In this document: positions 7,520 to 15,750 of the stretch, one piece after another
Layout of the letters: each line of letters starts with the position of its first letter
Numbering within the stretch: position 1 is the first letter of the stretch
Origin: CAVPGH01 sp046726955
GTDB taxonomy: Bacteria; Acidobacteriota; Vicinamibacteria; Fen-336
Direction of reading: 5' to 3'
DNA length: 19,796 nucleotides
NCBI GenBank assembly: GCA_046726955.1
Contig: JBKPBQ010000070.1
Coordinates: 1-19,796 of the forward strand
Program-made: the position numbers and the translations under genes
The notes under the pieces: generated by a model
Databases searched by the model: none
Told to the model about the DNA's origin: nothing
Seen by the model: the letters and a program-made list of their open reading frames with translations, nothing else

Positions 7520-7525
7520 ACGATA
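7520..7525 (-). promoter_or_regulatory. -10-like box immediately upstream of thrB
   Basis: TATCGT on the minus strand ends five bases before ATG 7514, and there is no ribosome-binding site. The -35 region is not recognisable. It fits the TANNNT-before-start pattern seen elsewhere in this window. Confidence 0.4.
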
Positions 7526-7598
7526 CAACAGATCACGCTCCCGTCGGCACGAGCGCGGCGGGCGCGCGCCGGTTACCGGACGCGCGAAGGCCGCGTGC

Positions 7599-7604
7599 TA
7601 CGAT
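7599..7604 (+). promoter_or_regulatory. -10-like box immediately upstream of the lptFG fusion
   Basis: TACGAT ends seven bases before ATG 7612, the same spacing as at the zinc-finger gene and vapB. No Shine-Dalgarno and no clear -35 box are visible. Confidence 0.4.
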
Positions 7605-7611
7605 CGCGCGG

Positions 7612-10071
7612 ATGGGCTTCTCGCTGCCGCGGCCGCGCATCCTGGACCGCTACATCGTGCGCGAGATGATCGCTCCCACGAGCCTGGGCCTCCTCGTCTT
7701 CACGTTCATCCTCCTCATCGACCAGATCCCCCGCCTGCTCGCGATCCTCGTGGCTCGCAGCGCCGACCTCTGGACGATCGTCCGCGTCTTCCTGAACCTG
7801 CTGCCCAGCATCCTCGCCGTAACCGTGCCCATGGCCTTCCTGCTCGGCGTCCTCCTCGCCTTCGGCCGGCTGGCCAGCGACAGCGAGATCGTGGCCTTGC
7901 GCGCGGTGGGAGTGAGCCCGCTGCGCCTGCTGGGGCCGGTGCTGCTCCTCTCCGCCGGGGCGTTCCTGCTCACGCTCTACATCAACGCCGTGGCGCTTCC
8001 CGCCGCCAACCAGGCGCATCGCGAGCTCGTCTTCAACCTCGTGATCACGAAGGCGCGCACCGTGGTCAAGCCGCGCACCTTCACGGACGAGCTCCTGCCC
8101 GGCAAGATGATGCTGTACGTGTCCGACATCGATCCGCAGACGGCGGACTGGCGGAACCTCCTCATCTACGACACCCAGAAGCCGAACGAGCCGCGGCTGC
8201 TCCTCGCCCGCACGGGGCGCATCGTCATCCAGAAGGAGCGCCAGAGCGTGCGGCTGGAGCTCGCGGACGGCACCGAGCACAGCTTCGTCACCGTGAGCCC
8301 CCGCGACTACCGGCAGTCGCGCTTCATCACGCTCGGCTTCGACCTGCCCTTCGACGAGTTCTTCCCCAAGCTCCCGCTGGCCAAGGGCGACCGCGAGATG
8401 ACGCTCACGGAGCTGCAGGCGGAGATCGACAAGCGGCGTGCGCAGGGCCAGGAGGAGAAGGAGTGGGGTCGCTTCGCGGTGGAGTGGCACAAGAAATTCG
8501 CGATCCCCACCGCCTGCTTCGTCTTCGGCCTCCTCGGCCTGGGGCTCTCCCTCGGCAGCAAGAAGGAGGCGCGCTCCGCTGCCTTCGCGCTCTCGATCGT
8601 CGTCATCTTCATCTATTACATCCTCATCCGGCTCGGCGAGCAGGCGGGCGACACGGGCCTCCTGTCCCCGTTCCTGGCCATGTGGAGCGCCAACATCGTC
8701 CTCGGGGTGGCCGCGGCCGTCCTCCTGTTCCTCAACCATCGCGAAGCCGCGTTCGATCCCCTCGACGTCCGGCACTATCTGGCCCTCATGCCGCGGGTGA
8801 GCCGCCAAAGGGCCGAGCCCTCGGGCCGCATGGTGGCCGCCCGGGGCCCGCGGCCGGTGGTCGTGGTCCGGATTCCCCGCCTCTCCGTGGCCTTCCCCAC
8901 CCTCCTCGACCGCTACGTCATCCGGCGCTACCTGGGCTTCCTCGTCCTCATCCTCGCCGGCTTCGTCGCCATCTTCGTCCTCGCCGACTTCATGGACCTC
9001 TTCGACGACATCCAGCACAACAACGTCAAGGGCATGGTCGTCGTCCACTACTACGCGTTCTTCCTCTTCCAGGTGCTGTTCACGGTCTCCCCGGTGGCCG
9101 TTCTCGTGACCGTGCTCGTCACGCTCGGCGTCCTCGCCCGCCGCAACGAGATCACGGCCATGAAGGCGGGAGGGATCAGCATCTACCGGGCGGCCGCCCC
9201 CGTGCTCGCACTGGGCGTCTTCACGAGCGGGCTTCTCCTCGCGATGCAGGAGGTCATCCTCCCCAGCACGAACCGGGTGGCGGAGGCGGACCGCAACGTG
9301 ATCAAGGGCCGACCGCCGCAGTCGTCGGGGCTCCTCGATCGGCGCTGGATCCTCGCCAGCGACGGCCGCTTCTACAACTACGACTTCCTCACCGAGGCCA
9401 CGATGATCCCGAGGGGAGGCGCGCGGGGACAACAGTCGCCCACGCGCCCGCTCCCGGGCACGAGCCCGCAGTTCTCGCTCTACGGCCTCTCGATCTACGC
9501 CGTGGACCCCGACAGCTGGAACCTGCGCGAGCGCACGTACGTGGCCCGCGCCGTCTACGATGCCCCGACGCGGACGTACGAGCTCGAGCGCGGCTGGCGG
9601 CGGATCGTGGCGCCGCCGGGCTCGTTCCGGACGTTCGACTCGGAGCGCGTGCGCGCTCTCGGCGGCGGCGACCCCGGGGGCGAGATCGAGCCGCCGTCCT
9701 ACTTCGAGCGCGAGGCGCGCCCCTCCGACACGATGGGCTTCGCCGACCTCCGCCGCGAGGTGGAGAGCCTCAAGGCTCGGGGGTTCGACGTCGCCCAGCT
9801 CTCCGTCGAGCTGCACCGCAAGCTCGCCTTCCCGAACGTGGGCATCGTCATGACGCTCATCGGCATCCCGTTCTCGTTCGTGGTGGCCCGGCGGGGCGCC
9901 CTCTACGGCATCGGCGTGAGCATCGTCATCGGGATCTTCTACTGGGCCTGCCTGGGGATCTTCGAGGCCCTGGGCAAGAACGCGCTCCTCGCCCCCGTGC
10001 TCGCGGCCTGGGCCCCGAACCTGCTCTTCACTGCGGCCGGCCTCTACCTGATGTTCACGCTGGACACCTGA
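7612..10071 (+). CDS. lptFG: fused LptF-LptG lipopolysaccharide export permease
   Basis: 819 residues in one uninterrupted frame carry two complete LptF/LptG-type permeases. In the LPS exporter LptB2FGC, two such subunits (usually about 350-400 residues each) form the membrane channel and pass LPS to LptC and LptA. The first half (about 1-385) has membrane helices near 22-40, 60-84 and 103-125, a periplasmic beta-jellyroll region (about 130-290) and helices near 297-316, 322-340 and 356-376. The second half (about 430-819) repeats this, starting LLDRYVIRRYLGF, close to ILDRYIVREMIAP at residue 10. Each half has the cytoplasmic coupling-helix motif that contacts LptB: SEIVALRAVGVSPLR (91-105) and NEITAMKAGGISIYR (512-526). 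A Pro/Arg-rich linker (about 385-425) joins them. The ATG choice is supported by the N-terminal homology. lptE lies at the other end of the window. Confidence 0.93.
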   Translation: MGFSLPRPRILDRYIVREMIAPTSLGLLVFTFILLIDQIPRLLAILVARSADLWTIVRVFLNLLPSILAVTVPMAFLLGVLLAFGRLASDSEIVALRAVGVSPLRLLGPVLLLSAGAFLLTLYINAVALPAANQAHRELVFNLVITKARTVVKPRTFTDELLPGKMMLYVSDIDPQTADWRNLLIYDTQKPNEPRLLLARTGRIVIQKERQSVRLELADGTEHSFVTVSPRDYRQSRFITLGFDLPFDEFFPKLPLAKGDREMTLTELQAEIDKRRAQGQEEKEWGRFAVEWHKKFAIPTACFVFGLLGLGLSLGSKKEARSAAFALSIVVIFIYYILIRLGEQAGDTGLLSPFLAMWSANIVLGVAAAVLLFLNHREAAFDPLDVRHYLALMPRVSRQRAEPSGRMVAARGPRPVVVVRIPRLSVAFPTLLDRYVIRRYLGFLVLILAGFVAIFVLADFMDLFDDIQHNNVKGMVVVHYYAFFLFQVLFTVSPVAVLVTVLVTLGVLARRNEITAMKAGGISIYRAAAPVLALGVFTSGLLLAMQEVILPSTNRVAEADRNVIKGRPPQSSGLLDRRWILASDGRFYNYDFLTEATMIPRGGARGQQSPTRPLPGTSPQFSLYGLSIYAVDPDSWNLRERTYVARAVYDAPTRTYELERGWRRIVAPPGSFRTFDSERVRALGGGDPGGEIEPPSYFEREARPSDTMGFADLRREVESLKARGFDVAQLSVELHRKLAFPNVGIVMTLIGIPFSFVVARRGALYGIGVSIVIGIFYWACLGIFEALGKNALLAPVLAAWAPNLLFTAAGLYLMFTLDT

Positions 10072-10073
10072 GA

Positions 10074-11003
10074 TCAGGCGTTCGTGATCGACTTCCAGCG
10101 TCGCAGCTGCTCCGCGATCAGCTCGGCGCGCTGACGATCGTCGCTTCCGTCCAGCTTCGCGAGATCCCCGGGATCGGCGCGCAGGTAGACGCCGGACGTC
10201 CGCGTGTTGATCTTCGGAGGAGCGTCCGAACGCGTCGTGAAGTATCCCGATGCCCGATCCGCCGATTCGATGCGGATCTCCCCCGTCCCGTCCAGCCGCG
10301 GCGCGTTCGGGTGCCGAGGCCGCTCCCCATTCCGGTAGTAGAAGATGCCCGGGGGGTCCTTCTTCTCCTTCGAGGCCTCGCTCCAGTACCGCGCGGAGAG
10401 GGTGCCGTCCTCCTGCCAGGAGCGGCCGTTCACCTCCAGCGCCCCGTCGCGGTCCCGCGAGATCCGCAGCAGGCTCACCGCCGAGGGCTCCCGTGACGTG
10501 CGCTCCGTCAACGAGAACTGCCACCACAAGCCCTCGATGCGGGCGAGGCGGCCCTCGCTCTCGATCGCCTTCCGGAGCTTCTGGTTGACGACCTTGATCT
10601 CGGCGGCGGTCGTCGCGTCCTCGTACCGTACGCACGTGAGGCCGAGGAGGTCGGTCGGAAGCTTCGCGCCGCTGGCATGGAGGATGAACGTTCGGCGCAT
10701 CCCGAGGACGCCGCCGAAGAGGCCAGCCTCGAGGACCACGTTGTCGCGAGGAGAAGCCTGGCCGGAGGCCTCGGGGTCGGATGCGGGCGGACTCTTGGCC
10801 GTCCAGTCGTCCCGGGCGAACACGAGCACGGCGAAATCGACGCCGTGCGCGAGCTCGACGAGCCGCTCGAGCGTGGTCGTCCCGGGGTTGAACGACGTCG
10901 TCCAGGGCTCCACGTGCGCGACGTCTTCCAGGCCGCGCTCCAGCGCCTGCAGCAGCTTCTCCTGCTTTCCCGAGGAGCCCAGGAAGATGCGCGGCTTGTC
11001 CAT
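10074..11003 (-). CDS. TIR-like effector (Cap12/PycTIR-type domain) with beta-rich C-terminal region
   Basis: 309 residues. Residues 1-130 match the TIR-like nucleotide-binding family found in CBASS Cap12 and Pycsar PycTIR effectors: PRIFLGSSGK at the start, LERGLEDVAHVEPW, FNPGTTTLERL, DFAVLVFARDDW, RDNVVLEAGLFGG and KLPTDLLGLTCVRY. E92 in NVVLEAG is at the position of the catalytic glutamate that cleaves NAD+ in this family. A helix (about 133-150) leads to a C-terminal region (about 155-309) rich in predicted strands, with GLWWQF, IFYYRNGERP, SGYFTTRSD and TSGVYLRADP, possibly a sensor or regulatory barrel. I do not recognise that domain firmly. GGAGGG lies five bases before ATG. The gene starts 12 bases after the PHP gene. 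No cyclase or CD-NTase gene is in the window. NAD+ depletion on phage infection is inference from the family. Confidence 0.82.
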   Translation of the reverse strand: MDKPRIFLGSSGKQEKLLQALERGLEDVAHVEPWTTSFNPGTTTLERLVELAHGVDFAVLVFARDDWTAKSPPASDPEASGQASPRDNVVLEAGLFGGVLGMRRTFILHASGAKLPTDLLGLTCVRYEDATTAAEIKVVNQKLRKAIESEGRLARIEGLWWQFSLTERTSREPSAVSLLRISRDRDGALEVNGRSWQEDGTLSARYWSEASKEKKDPPGIFYYRNGERPRHPNAPRLDGTGEIRIESADRASGYFTTRSDAPPKINTRTSGVYLRADPGDLAKLDGSDDRQRAELIAEQLRRWKSITNA

Positions 11004-11015
11004 CGGTCCCTCCGG

Positions 11016-12734
11016 CTAGTAGACGCCGACCTCGTCCAGCCAGATCGTACCCGTGGTGCCCGGCTTGTCCGAGCCCTTGTCGAGGACGAACACGATCGCC
11101 CGGACCTTGTCGAGGTCGAGCCGCCCGTCGGTGGCGGGATTGATGGAGCGCAGCCGCGCGAAGGGCATCGCGATCCGCTGCCATTCCCTGGAGGTGCGGA
11201 CCGAGGCGAACCACCATTCCGTCCCCTCGTCCTTCGAGGCCGGGTTCTCGTCACGGACCTGGACCCAGATGCGGTACTCGCCGTCCGCGCGGATCGAGAA
11301 CACGAGGCCGGTCCGGCCCGAGAAGTCGCGCGTCGTGCGGTCCACGAGGGCGGCGAAGACGTCCGGGTGGTCCGGCTCCGGGATACCGAGACGGAACTCC
11401 AGGCGGGCCGCTTTCCCGCCGCCCACTCCCCCCTTCGGGTCGATCATCTCCGGCCGCACCGTGGACTTCGTGTCGACGCCGATCTCGAAGGCGGTCTTGC
11501 CCTCGAAGCTGTCGAGGATGGCCACGGCCTCCGGGGCAGGTGCATCCGGCGGAACGGCTGCATGCTCGTTCCGAAGCGCGCGGTCCTCCTCGTCGAAGAC
11601 GTAGATCGGGTTGGTCACGATCCACGGAACCGATTCACCTGGGACGCGCGCCTCGACTCGGTAGACGCCCGGCCCCGTAGCCGCGGTCTCGAGCTTCTCG
11701 GCAGCCTTGCTCAGCACCTGGCCGTCCCGCTTCAGCACGAGCTCGGCTCCCTCAGGCACGCGTCCTCCCACCTTCAGGAGGAGGCCGGGATCCGCGGGGG
11801 CCGTCTCCCCCATCGTGTAGCGCTTCCCCGCTCCCTCCGCGACGAACGAGAAGCCGTCCGCGGGCGCGAGGCCGGTCAGACCGAGATAAAGCCGGCCCCG
11901 GCGCAGCGCCTCGAGCACGGCCGCGGCGTCTTCGGAGAAGGACCCCGACAGCGGACGGTCGAGAAGCAGGACGTCCTGGGAGAGGCCGAATAGCGACTCG
12001 TACGACGGCCAGCGCAGCGATCGTTTCCGGGGCAGCGGGACGCGGCTGTGGGCGTCGGCCGCGGCAATCCCCGCGGCATCGCGGCGCGCGAGGAGCGCGT
12101 CCCAGCGCGCGAGGGCGGCGTCCGGCGGGCTCAGGCTCTGCAGGAGCGCGTAGCGCGGGTTCAGGCGGTAGAGCAGGAACGTCCAGGCCAGTCGCGCTCC
12201 CGCCCGCCGCCACTCCGTGTCGTTGTTGAGGAGCTCCAGGCCCCAGGACCCCGGCAGGTCCCAGCCGGTGAAGGCGAGATCGGCCCGCGGGCTCGAAGGA
12301 TGCGCCGCGAAGGCGAAGCCGCCCAGGTGGCCGATGTCGTCGAGGGCATCGCGACCGTCGCCCGAGAAGCGAAAGACGGGATCGGGGATGCCGAGGCCGA
12401 GAATGTGACCCGCGGTCGTCGAGACCTCGGTGCCCACGAGCACGAGGACACCGTCCCGGTAGCCTTCGAAGGACTTGGCGTCGAGGTTGTTGTGGTCGGT
12501 GACGACGACGAAGCGCAGCCCCGCCGTCTTCGCCGCCCGGATCACTTCTTCGGGCGAGCCTCCCCCGTCGGAGAGCGTCGTGTGGACGTGCACGGCTCCG
12601 GGGATGCGCACGTAGCCGTCGTCCGGCGGAGCGCCAAAGACGGGCAGCGGCTGCGAGCGGACGACGAGAAAGCAGAAAACGACGCCGGCCGCTACGAGGA
12701 CGAGCGCGAGCGCGAGGACGCCGCGGTGCCGCAC
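11016..12734 (-). CDS. membrane-anchored PHP-domain phosphoesterase-like protein with C-terminal CIA30/CBM11-like domain
   Basis: 572 residues. An N-terminal hydrophobic segment (about 5-25) should act as signal anchor and place the rest outside the cytoplasm. Residues 45-260 are a PHP domain with a full set of metal ligands: H49 and H51 (HVHTTLSDG), D56, H81 (VVTDHNN), E103 (GTEVST), H110, H145 (FAAHP), D227 and H229 (AADAHS). PHP proteins are metal-dependent phosphoesterases; the substrate is unknown. Residues about 300-380 form an Ig/beta-like linker. About 405-572 (DSFEGKT...EWQRIAMPF...IWLDEVGVY) resembles the jelly-roll of CIA30/CBM11 carbohydrate-binding modules. The GTG start lies 16 bases after the metK stop, and the TIR gene follows 12 bases after its TAG. 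Sugar-phosphate or exopolymer processing is inference. Confidence 0.8.
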   Translation of the reverse strand: MRHRGVLALALVLVAAGVVFCFLVVRSQPLPVFGAPPDDGYVRIPGAVHVHTTLSDGGGSPEEVIRAAKTAGLRFVVVTDHNNLDAKSFEGYRDGVLVLVGTEVSTTAGHILGLGIPDPVFRFSGDGRDALDDIGHLGGFAFAAHPSSPRADLAFTGWDLPGSWGLELLNNDTEWRRAGARLAWTFLLYRLNPRYALLQSLSPPDAALARWDALLARRDAAGIAAADAHSRVPLPRKRSLRWPSYESLFGLSQDVLLLDRPLSGSFSEDAAAVLEALRRGRLYLGLTGLAPADGFSFVAEGAGKRYTMGETAPADPGLLLKVGGRVPEGAELVLKRDGQVLSKAAEKLETAATGPGVYRVEARVPGESVPWIVTNPIYVFDEEDRALRNEHAAVPPDAPAPEAVAILDSFEGKTAFEIGVDTKSTVRPEMIDPKGGVGGGKAARLEFRLGIPEPDHPDVFAALVDRTTRDFSGRTGLVFSIRADGEYRIWVQVRDENPASKDEGTEWWFASVRTSREWQRIAMPFARLRSINPATDGRLDLDKVRAIVFVLDKGSDKPGTTGTIWLDEVGVY

Positions 12735-12750
12735 CCCTGCGGCGCTTCTC

Positions 12751-13902
12751 TCAGCGCTTGACGAAGGCGCGCAGGGCCTCGGCCTTGTCCGTCCGCTCCC
12801 AGGAGAAGTCCGACTCGGAGCGGCCGAAGTGGCCGTAGGCGGCGGTCTGCTTGTAGATGGGCCGGCGCAGGTTCAGGTACTCGATGATGCCCTTGGGGGT
12901 GAGGGGGAAGATCTCGCGCACGGCGTCGACGATCTTGGCCTCCTCGACCTTCCCGGTGCCCATGGTGTCGGCCATGACGGAGACCGGCTCGGGCACGCCG
13001 ATCGCGTAGGCGACCTGCAGCTCGACCCTGTCCGCAAGCCCCGCGGCCACGATGCTCTTGGCGATGTGCCGGGACATGTAGGAGGCGGAGCGGTCCACCT
13101 TCGTCGGGTCCTTGCCCGAGAAGGCGCCGCCGCCGTGGCTGCCCACGCCGCCGTAGGTGTCCACGATGATCTTCCGTCCCGTCAACCCGCAGTCGCCCTG
13201 GGGACCGCCGACCACGAACCGGCCGGTGGGGTTGATGTAGTACTTCGTCTTCGAGTCGAGGAGGTTCGAGGGGATGACGGCGTGGATCACCTTCTCCAGG
13301 ACGTCCGAGCGGAGCGTCTCGATCTTCACGAGGCTGCTGTGCTGCGCGGAGATGATGACCGCCTCCACGCGCACCGGCTTGTCGCCGTCGTACTCGACCG
13401 TCACCTGGCTCTTCCCGTCGGGCCGGAGGTAGTCGAGGATCTCCTCCTTGCGCACCTGGGTGAGCCGGCGGGTGAGCTTGTGCGCGAGCATGATGGGCAT
13501 CGGCATCAGCTCTTCCGTCTCGTTGCAGGCGTACCCGAACATCAGCCCCTGGTCGCCGGCTCCCCCCGGATCGACGCCCATGGCGATGTCCGGCGACTGC
13601 TCGTGGATGGCGGAGATGACCGCGCAGGTCTCGTAGTCGAAGCCGTACTTCGCGCGCGTGTACCCGACGTCCTTGATCGTCTCGCGGACGATCGTGGGCA
13701 GGTCCGCGTAGGCCTTGGTCGTGATCTCTCCGGCGAGGAAGGCGAGCCCGGTCGTGACCATGGTCTCGCAGGCCACCCGGCTCATGGGGTCCTGGGCGAG
13801 GAGGGTGTCCAGGACCGCATCCGAGATCTGGTCGGCGATCTTGTCGGGATGCCCCTCGGTGACCGACTCGGACGTGAAGAGATGACGGCCGTTCTTGCCC
13901 AT
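12751..13902 (-). CDS. metK: S-adenosylmethionine synthetase
   Basis: 383 residues, the normal family length. It makes S-adenosylmethionine from ATP and methionine in the cytoplasm. Signatures: FTSESVTEGHPDKIADQISDAVLD at the N-terminus, the hexapeptide GAGDQG followed by LMFGYA, the glycine loop GGGAFSGKDPTKVDRS, and KQTAAYGHFGR near the C-terminus. It has its own promoter (13968-13997) and a leader of about 58 bases with a strong hairpin. It is the first gene of a probable metK-PHP-TIR operon (16- and 12-base gaps). Methyl-cycle genes such as ahcY do not follow it. Confidence 0.97.
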   Translation of the reverse strand: MGKNGRHLFTSESVTEGHPDKIADQISDAVLDTLLAQDPMSRVACETMVTTGLAFLAGEITTKAYADLPTIVRETIKDVGYTRAKYGFDYETCAVISAIHEQSPDIAMGVDPGGAGDQGLMFGYACNETEELMPMPIMLAHKLTRRLTQVRKEEILDYLRPDGKSQVTVEYDGDKPVRVEAVIISAQHSSLVKIETLRSDVLEKVIHAVIPSNLLDSKTKYYINPTGRFVVGGPQGDCGLTGRKIIVDTYGGVGSHGGGAFSGKDPTKVDRSASYMSRHIAKSIVAAGLADRVELQVAYAIGVPEPVSVMADTMGTGKVEEAKIVDAVREIFPLTPKGIIEYLNLRRPIYKQTAAYGHFGRSESDFSWERTDKAEALRAFVKR

Positions 13903-13926
13903 GAATCCTGCGTCCTCCGGCGGGGC

Positions 13927-13945
13927 CGGCCTCCCTCAGAGGCCG
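13927..13945 (-). promoter_or_regulatory. hairpin in the metK leader
   Basis: A perfect 7-bp stem (CGGCCTC and GAGGCCG) closes a 5-base loop about 24 bases before the metK ATG. Its 3' arm overlaps CCGGC, which can instead pair with GCCGG three bases further on, next to the GGAGG before the start. No U-run follows. It does not match a SAM riboswitch class I can recognise. Confidence 0.35.
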
Positions 13946-13967
13946 CGCCCTCGACTCAAAACACTAA

Positions 13968-13997
13968 ACTTTATCACCCGCCGCCGACGAGGGTCAA
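13968..13997 (-). promoter_or_regulatory. metK promoter
   Basis: On the minus strand TTGACC (plus 13992-13997), an 18-bp spacer and TAAAGT (plus 13968-13973) lie in a small AT-rich island. It begins 10 bases after the xerD stop, so metK can be expressed independently of xerD. Predicted start near 13961. Confidence 0.6.
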
Positions 13998-14006
13998 CGC
14001 GCTCGC

Positions 14007-14902
<896 letters not shown>

Positions 14903-14906
<4 letters not shown>

Positions 14907-15679
14907 AGACTGAACTCGCCGCCGAACAGCCAGCCCGAGAAGTGGACGTCGAGCGAATCGCGCTCGTCGTGGCCCTTCATGCTGAGCCGCCGGTAGCCGC
15001 CCACCGCGGCCAGACGGTCCGACAGGTGGAAGCGGGTGGTCACGCTGTAGAGCCAGGCCTTGCCGCGGTCCCCGATCGTCCCGCCCGCGACCTCTCCCTC
15101 GATGCTCAGGTGCTTGCCGTAGTAGGTGCGGCCGCTAATCCCGATCATGGGGAGCGGCACGTGACCCGTCTGCGCGACCTGCTTCCTCCCCGACACGAGC
15201 ACGGAGTCCGCATCGAGGTAGAGGGCGCCCAGGTAGAAGCCCATGTACCCCTCGCGGCGCTTCACGAAGTCGTACTGGAAGTCGAAGGTGTAGAGCGAGC
15301 CCTTGAGGCGCGTGGTGACCGGGTCGCCCGCGTAGAAGGTCTCCTCGCCGAAGTCGAACGTCTCCGGCGACACCTGGGTGGCGCCGTAGTCGAGCTGCAT
15401 CCAGCTCCCGCGGATCTTCGAGGACGCGCCGAACCGGATGGCGCCGCGGATCACGTTCGATCCGCCGCCCGTGAGGCCGAGCGTGTCCTCGCCGGTGATG
15501 GGCGTCCCCGGCTCGTCGCCGAAGCCCTTCTGGAACTCGGACGTCATGTTCACGTCCCAGCGCCAGTACTCCCCGCGCAGGTGGTACTGCTCGGCGGAGG
15601 GCAGCTCCTGTGCGAGCAGCACGGCGGGAAGGGCGACCACGGCCAGGGACACGAACCCGACGACGAACGCTCGATTCAT
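14903..15679 (-). CDS. exported beta-barrel-like protein, unknown function
   Basis: 258 residues with a clear signal peptide (MNRAFVVGFVSLAVVALPAVLLA, likely cut before QE at 24). The mature part alternates polar and hydrophobic residues in strand-like stretches rich in Tyr, Phe and Trp (for example YHLRGEYWRWDV, SLYTFDFQYDF, YMGFYLGALYLDAD, AAVGGYRRLSMKG) and ends GWLFGGEFSL. This suggests an outer-membrane or periplasmic beta-barrel of about 10-12 strands. I do not recognise a family. The start is ATG 15679; the frame runs on upstream across murJ as a shadow. No Shine-Dalgarno. Promoter boxes TTGTGG/TACCGT lie six bases before the ATG. Its TGA overlaps the CTG of xerD, so the two are coupled. 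Confidence 0.78.
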
Positions 15680-15685
15680 GCGGGG

Positions 15686-15715
15686 ACGGTAGCACGGAAA
15701 GCGCCCGAACCACAA
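15686..15715 (-). promoter_or_regulatory. possible promoter for the barrel protein-xerD pair
   Basis: TTGTGG (plus 15710-15715), an 18-bp spacer and TACCGT (plus 15686-15691) end six bases before ATG 15679. The -35 match is weak. An alternative -10 is TACAAT at plus 15719-15724. Confidence 0.4.
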
Positions 15716-15724
15716 GAAATTGTA

Positions 15725-15742
15725 GGGTCGGCCAGGCGACCC
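15725..15742 (-). terminator. possible murJ terminator hairpin
   Basis: GGGTCG and CGACCC form a perfect 6-bp stem with a 6-base loop, eight bases after the murJ stop. On the minus strand it is followed by TACAATTTCTT, a weak U-rich tail. It could terminate murJ or simply be a hairpin next to the following promoter. Confidence 0.4.
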
Positions 15743-15750
15743 AACCATCC

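Noticed and set aside
6558..11217. Very long ORFs of 1312 residues (plus) and 1214 residues (minus)
   Set aside because: Both are out-of-frame readings of thrC/thrB, lptFG and the TIR gene, rich in Arg/Pro or Glu/Asp/His as expected for GC-rich shadows.
10074..13902. metK-PHP-TIR as a SAM-derived second-messenger defence system
   Set aside because: No Cas10, CD-NTase or cyclase is present, and the PHP protein is predicted to lie outside the cytoplasm, so it could not act on a cytoplasmic messenger. Shared transcription alone is not enough.
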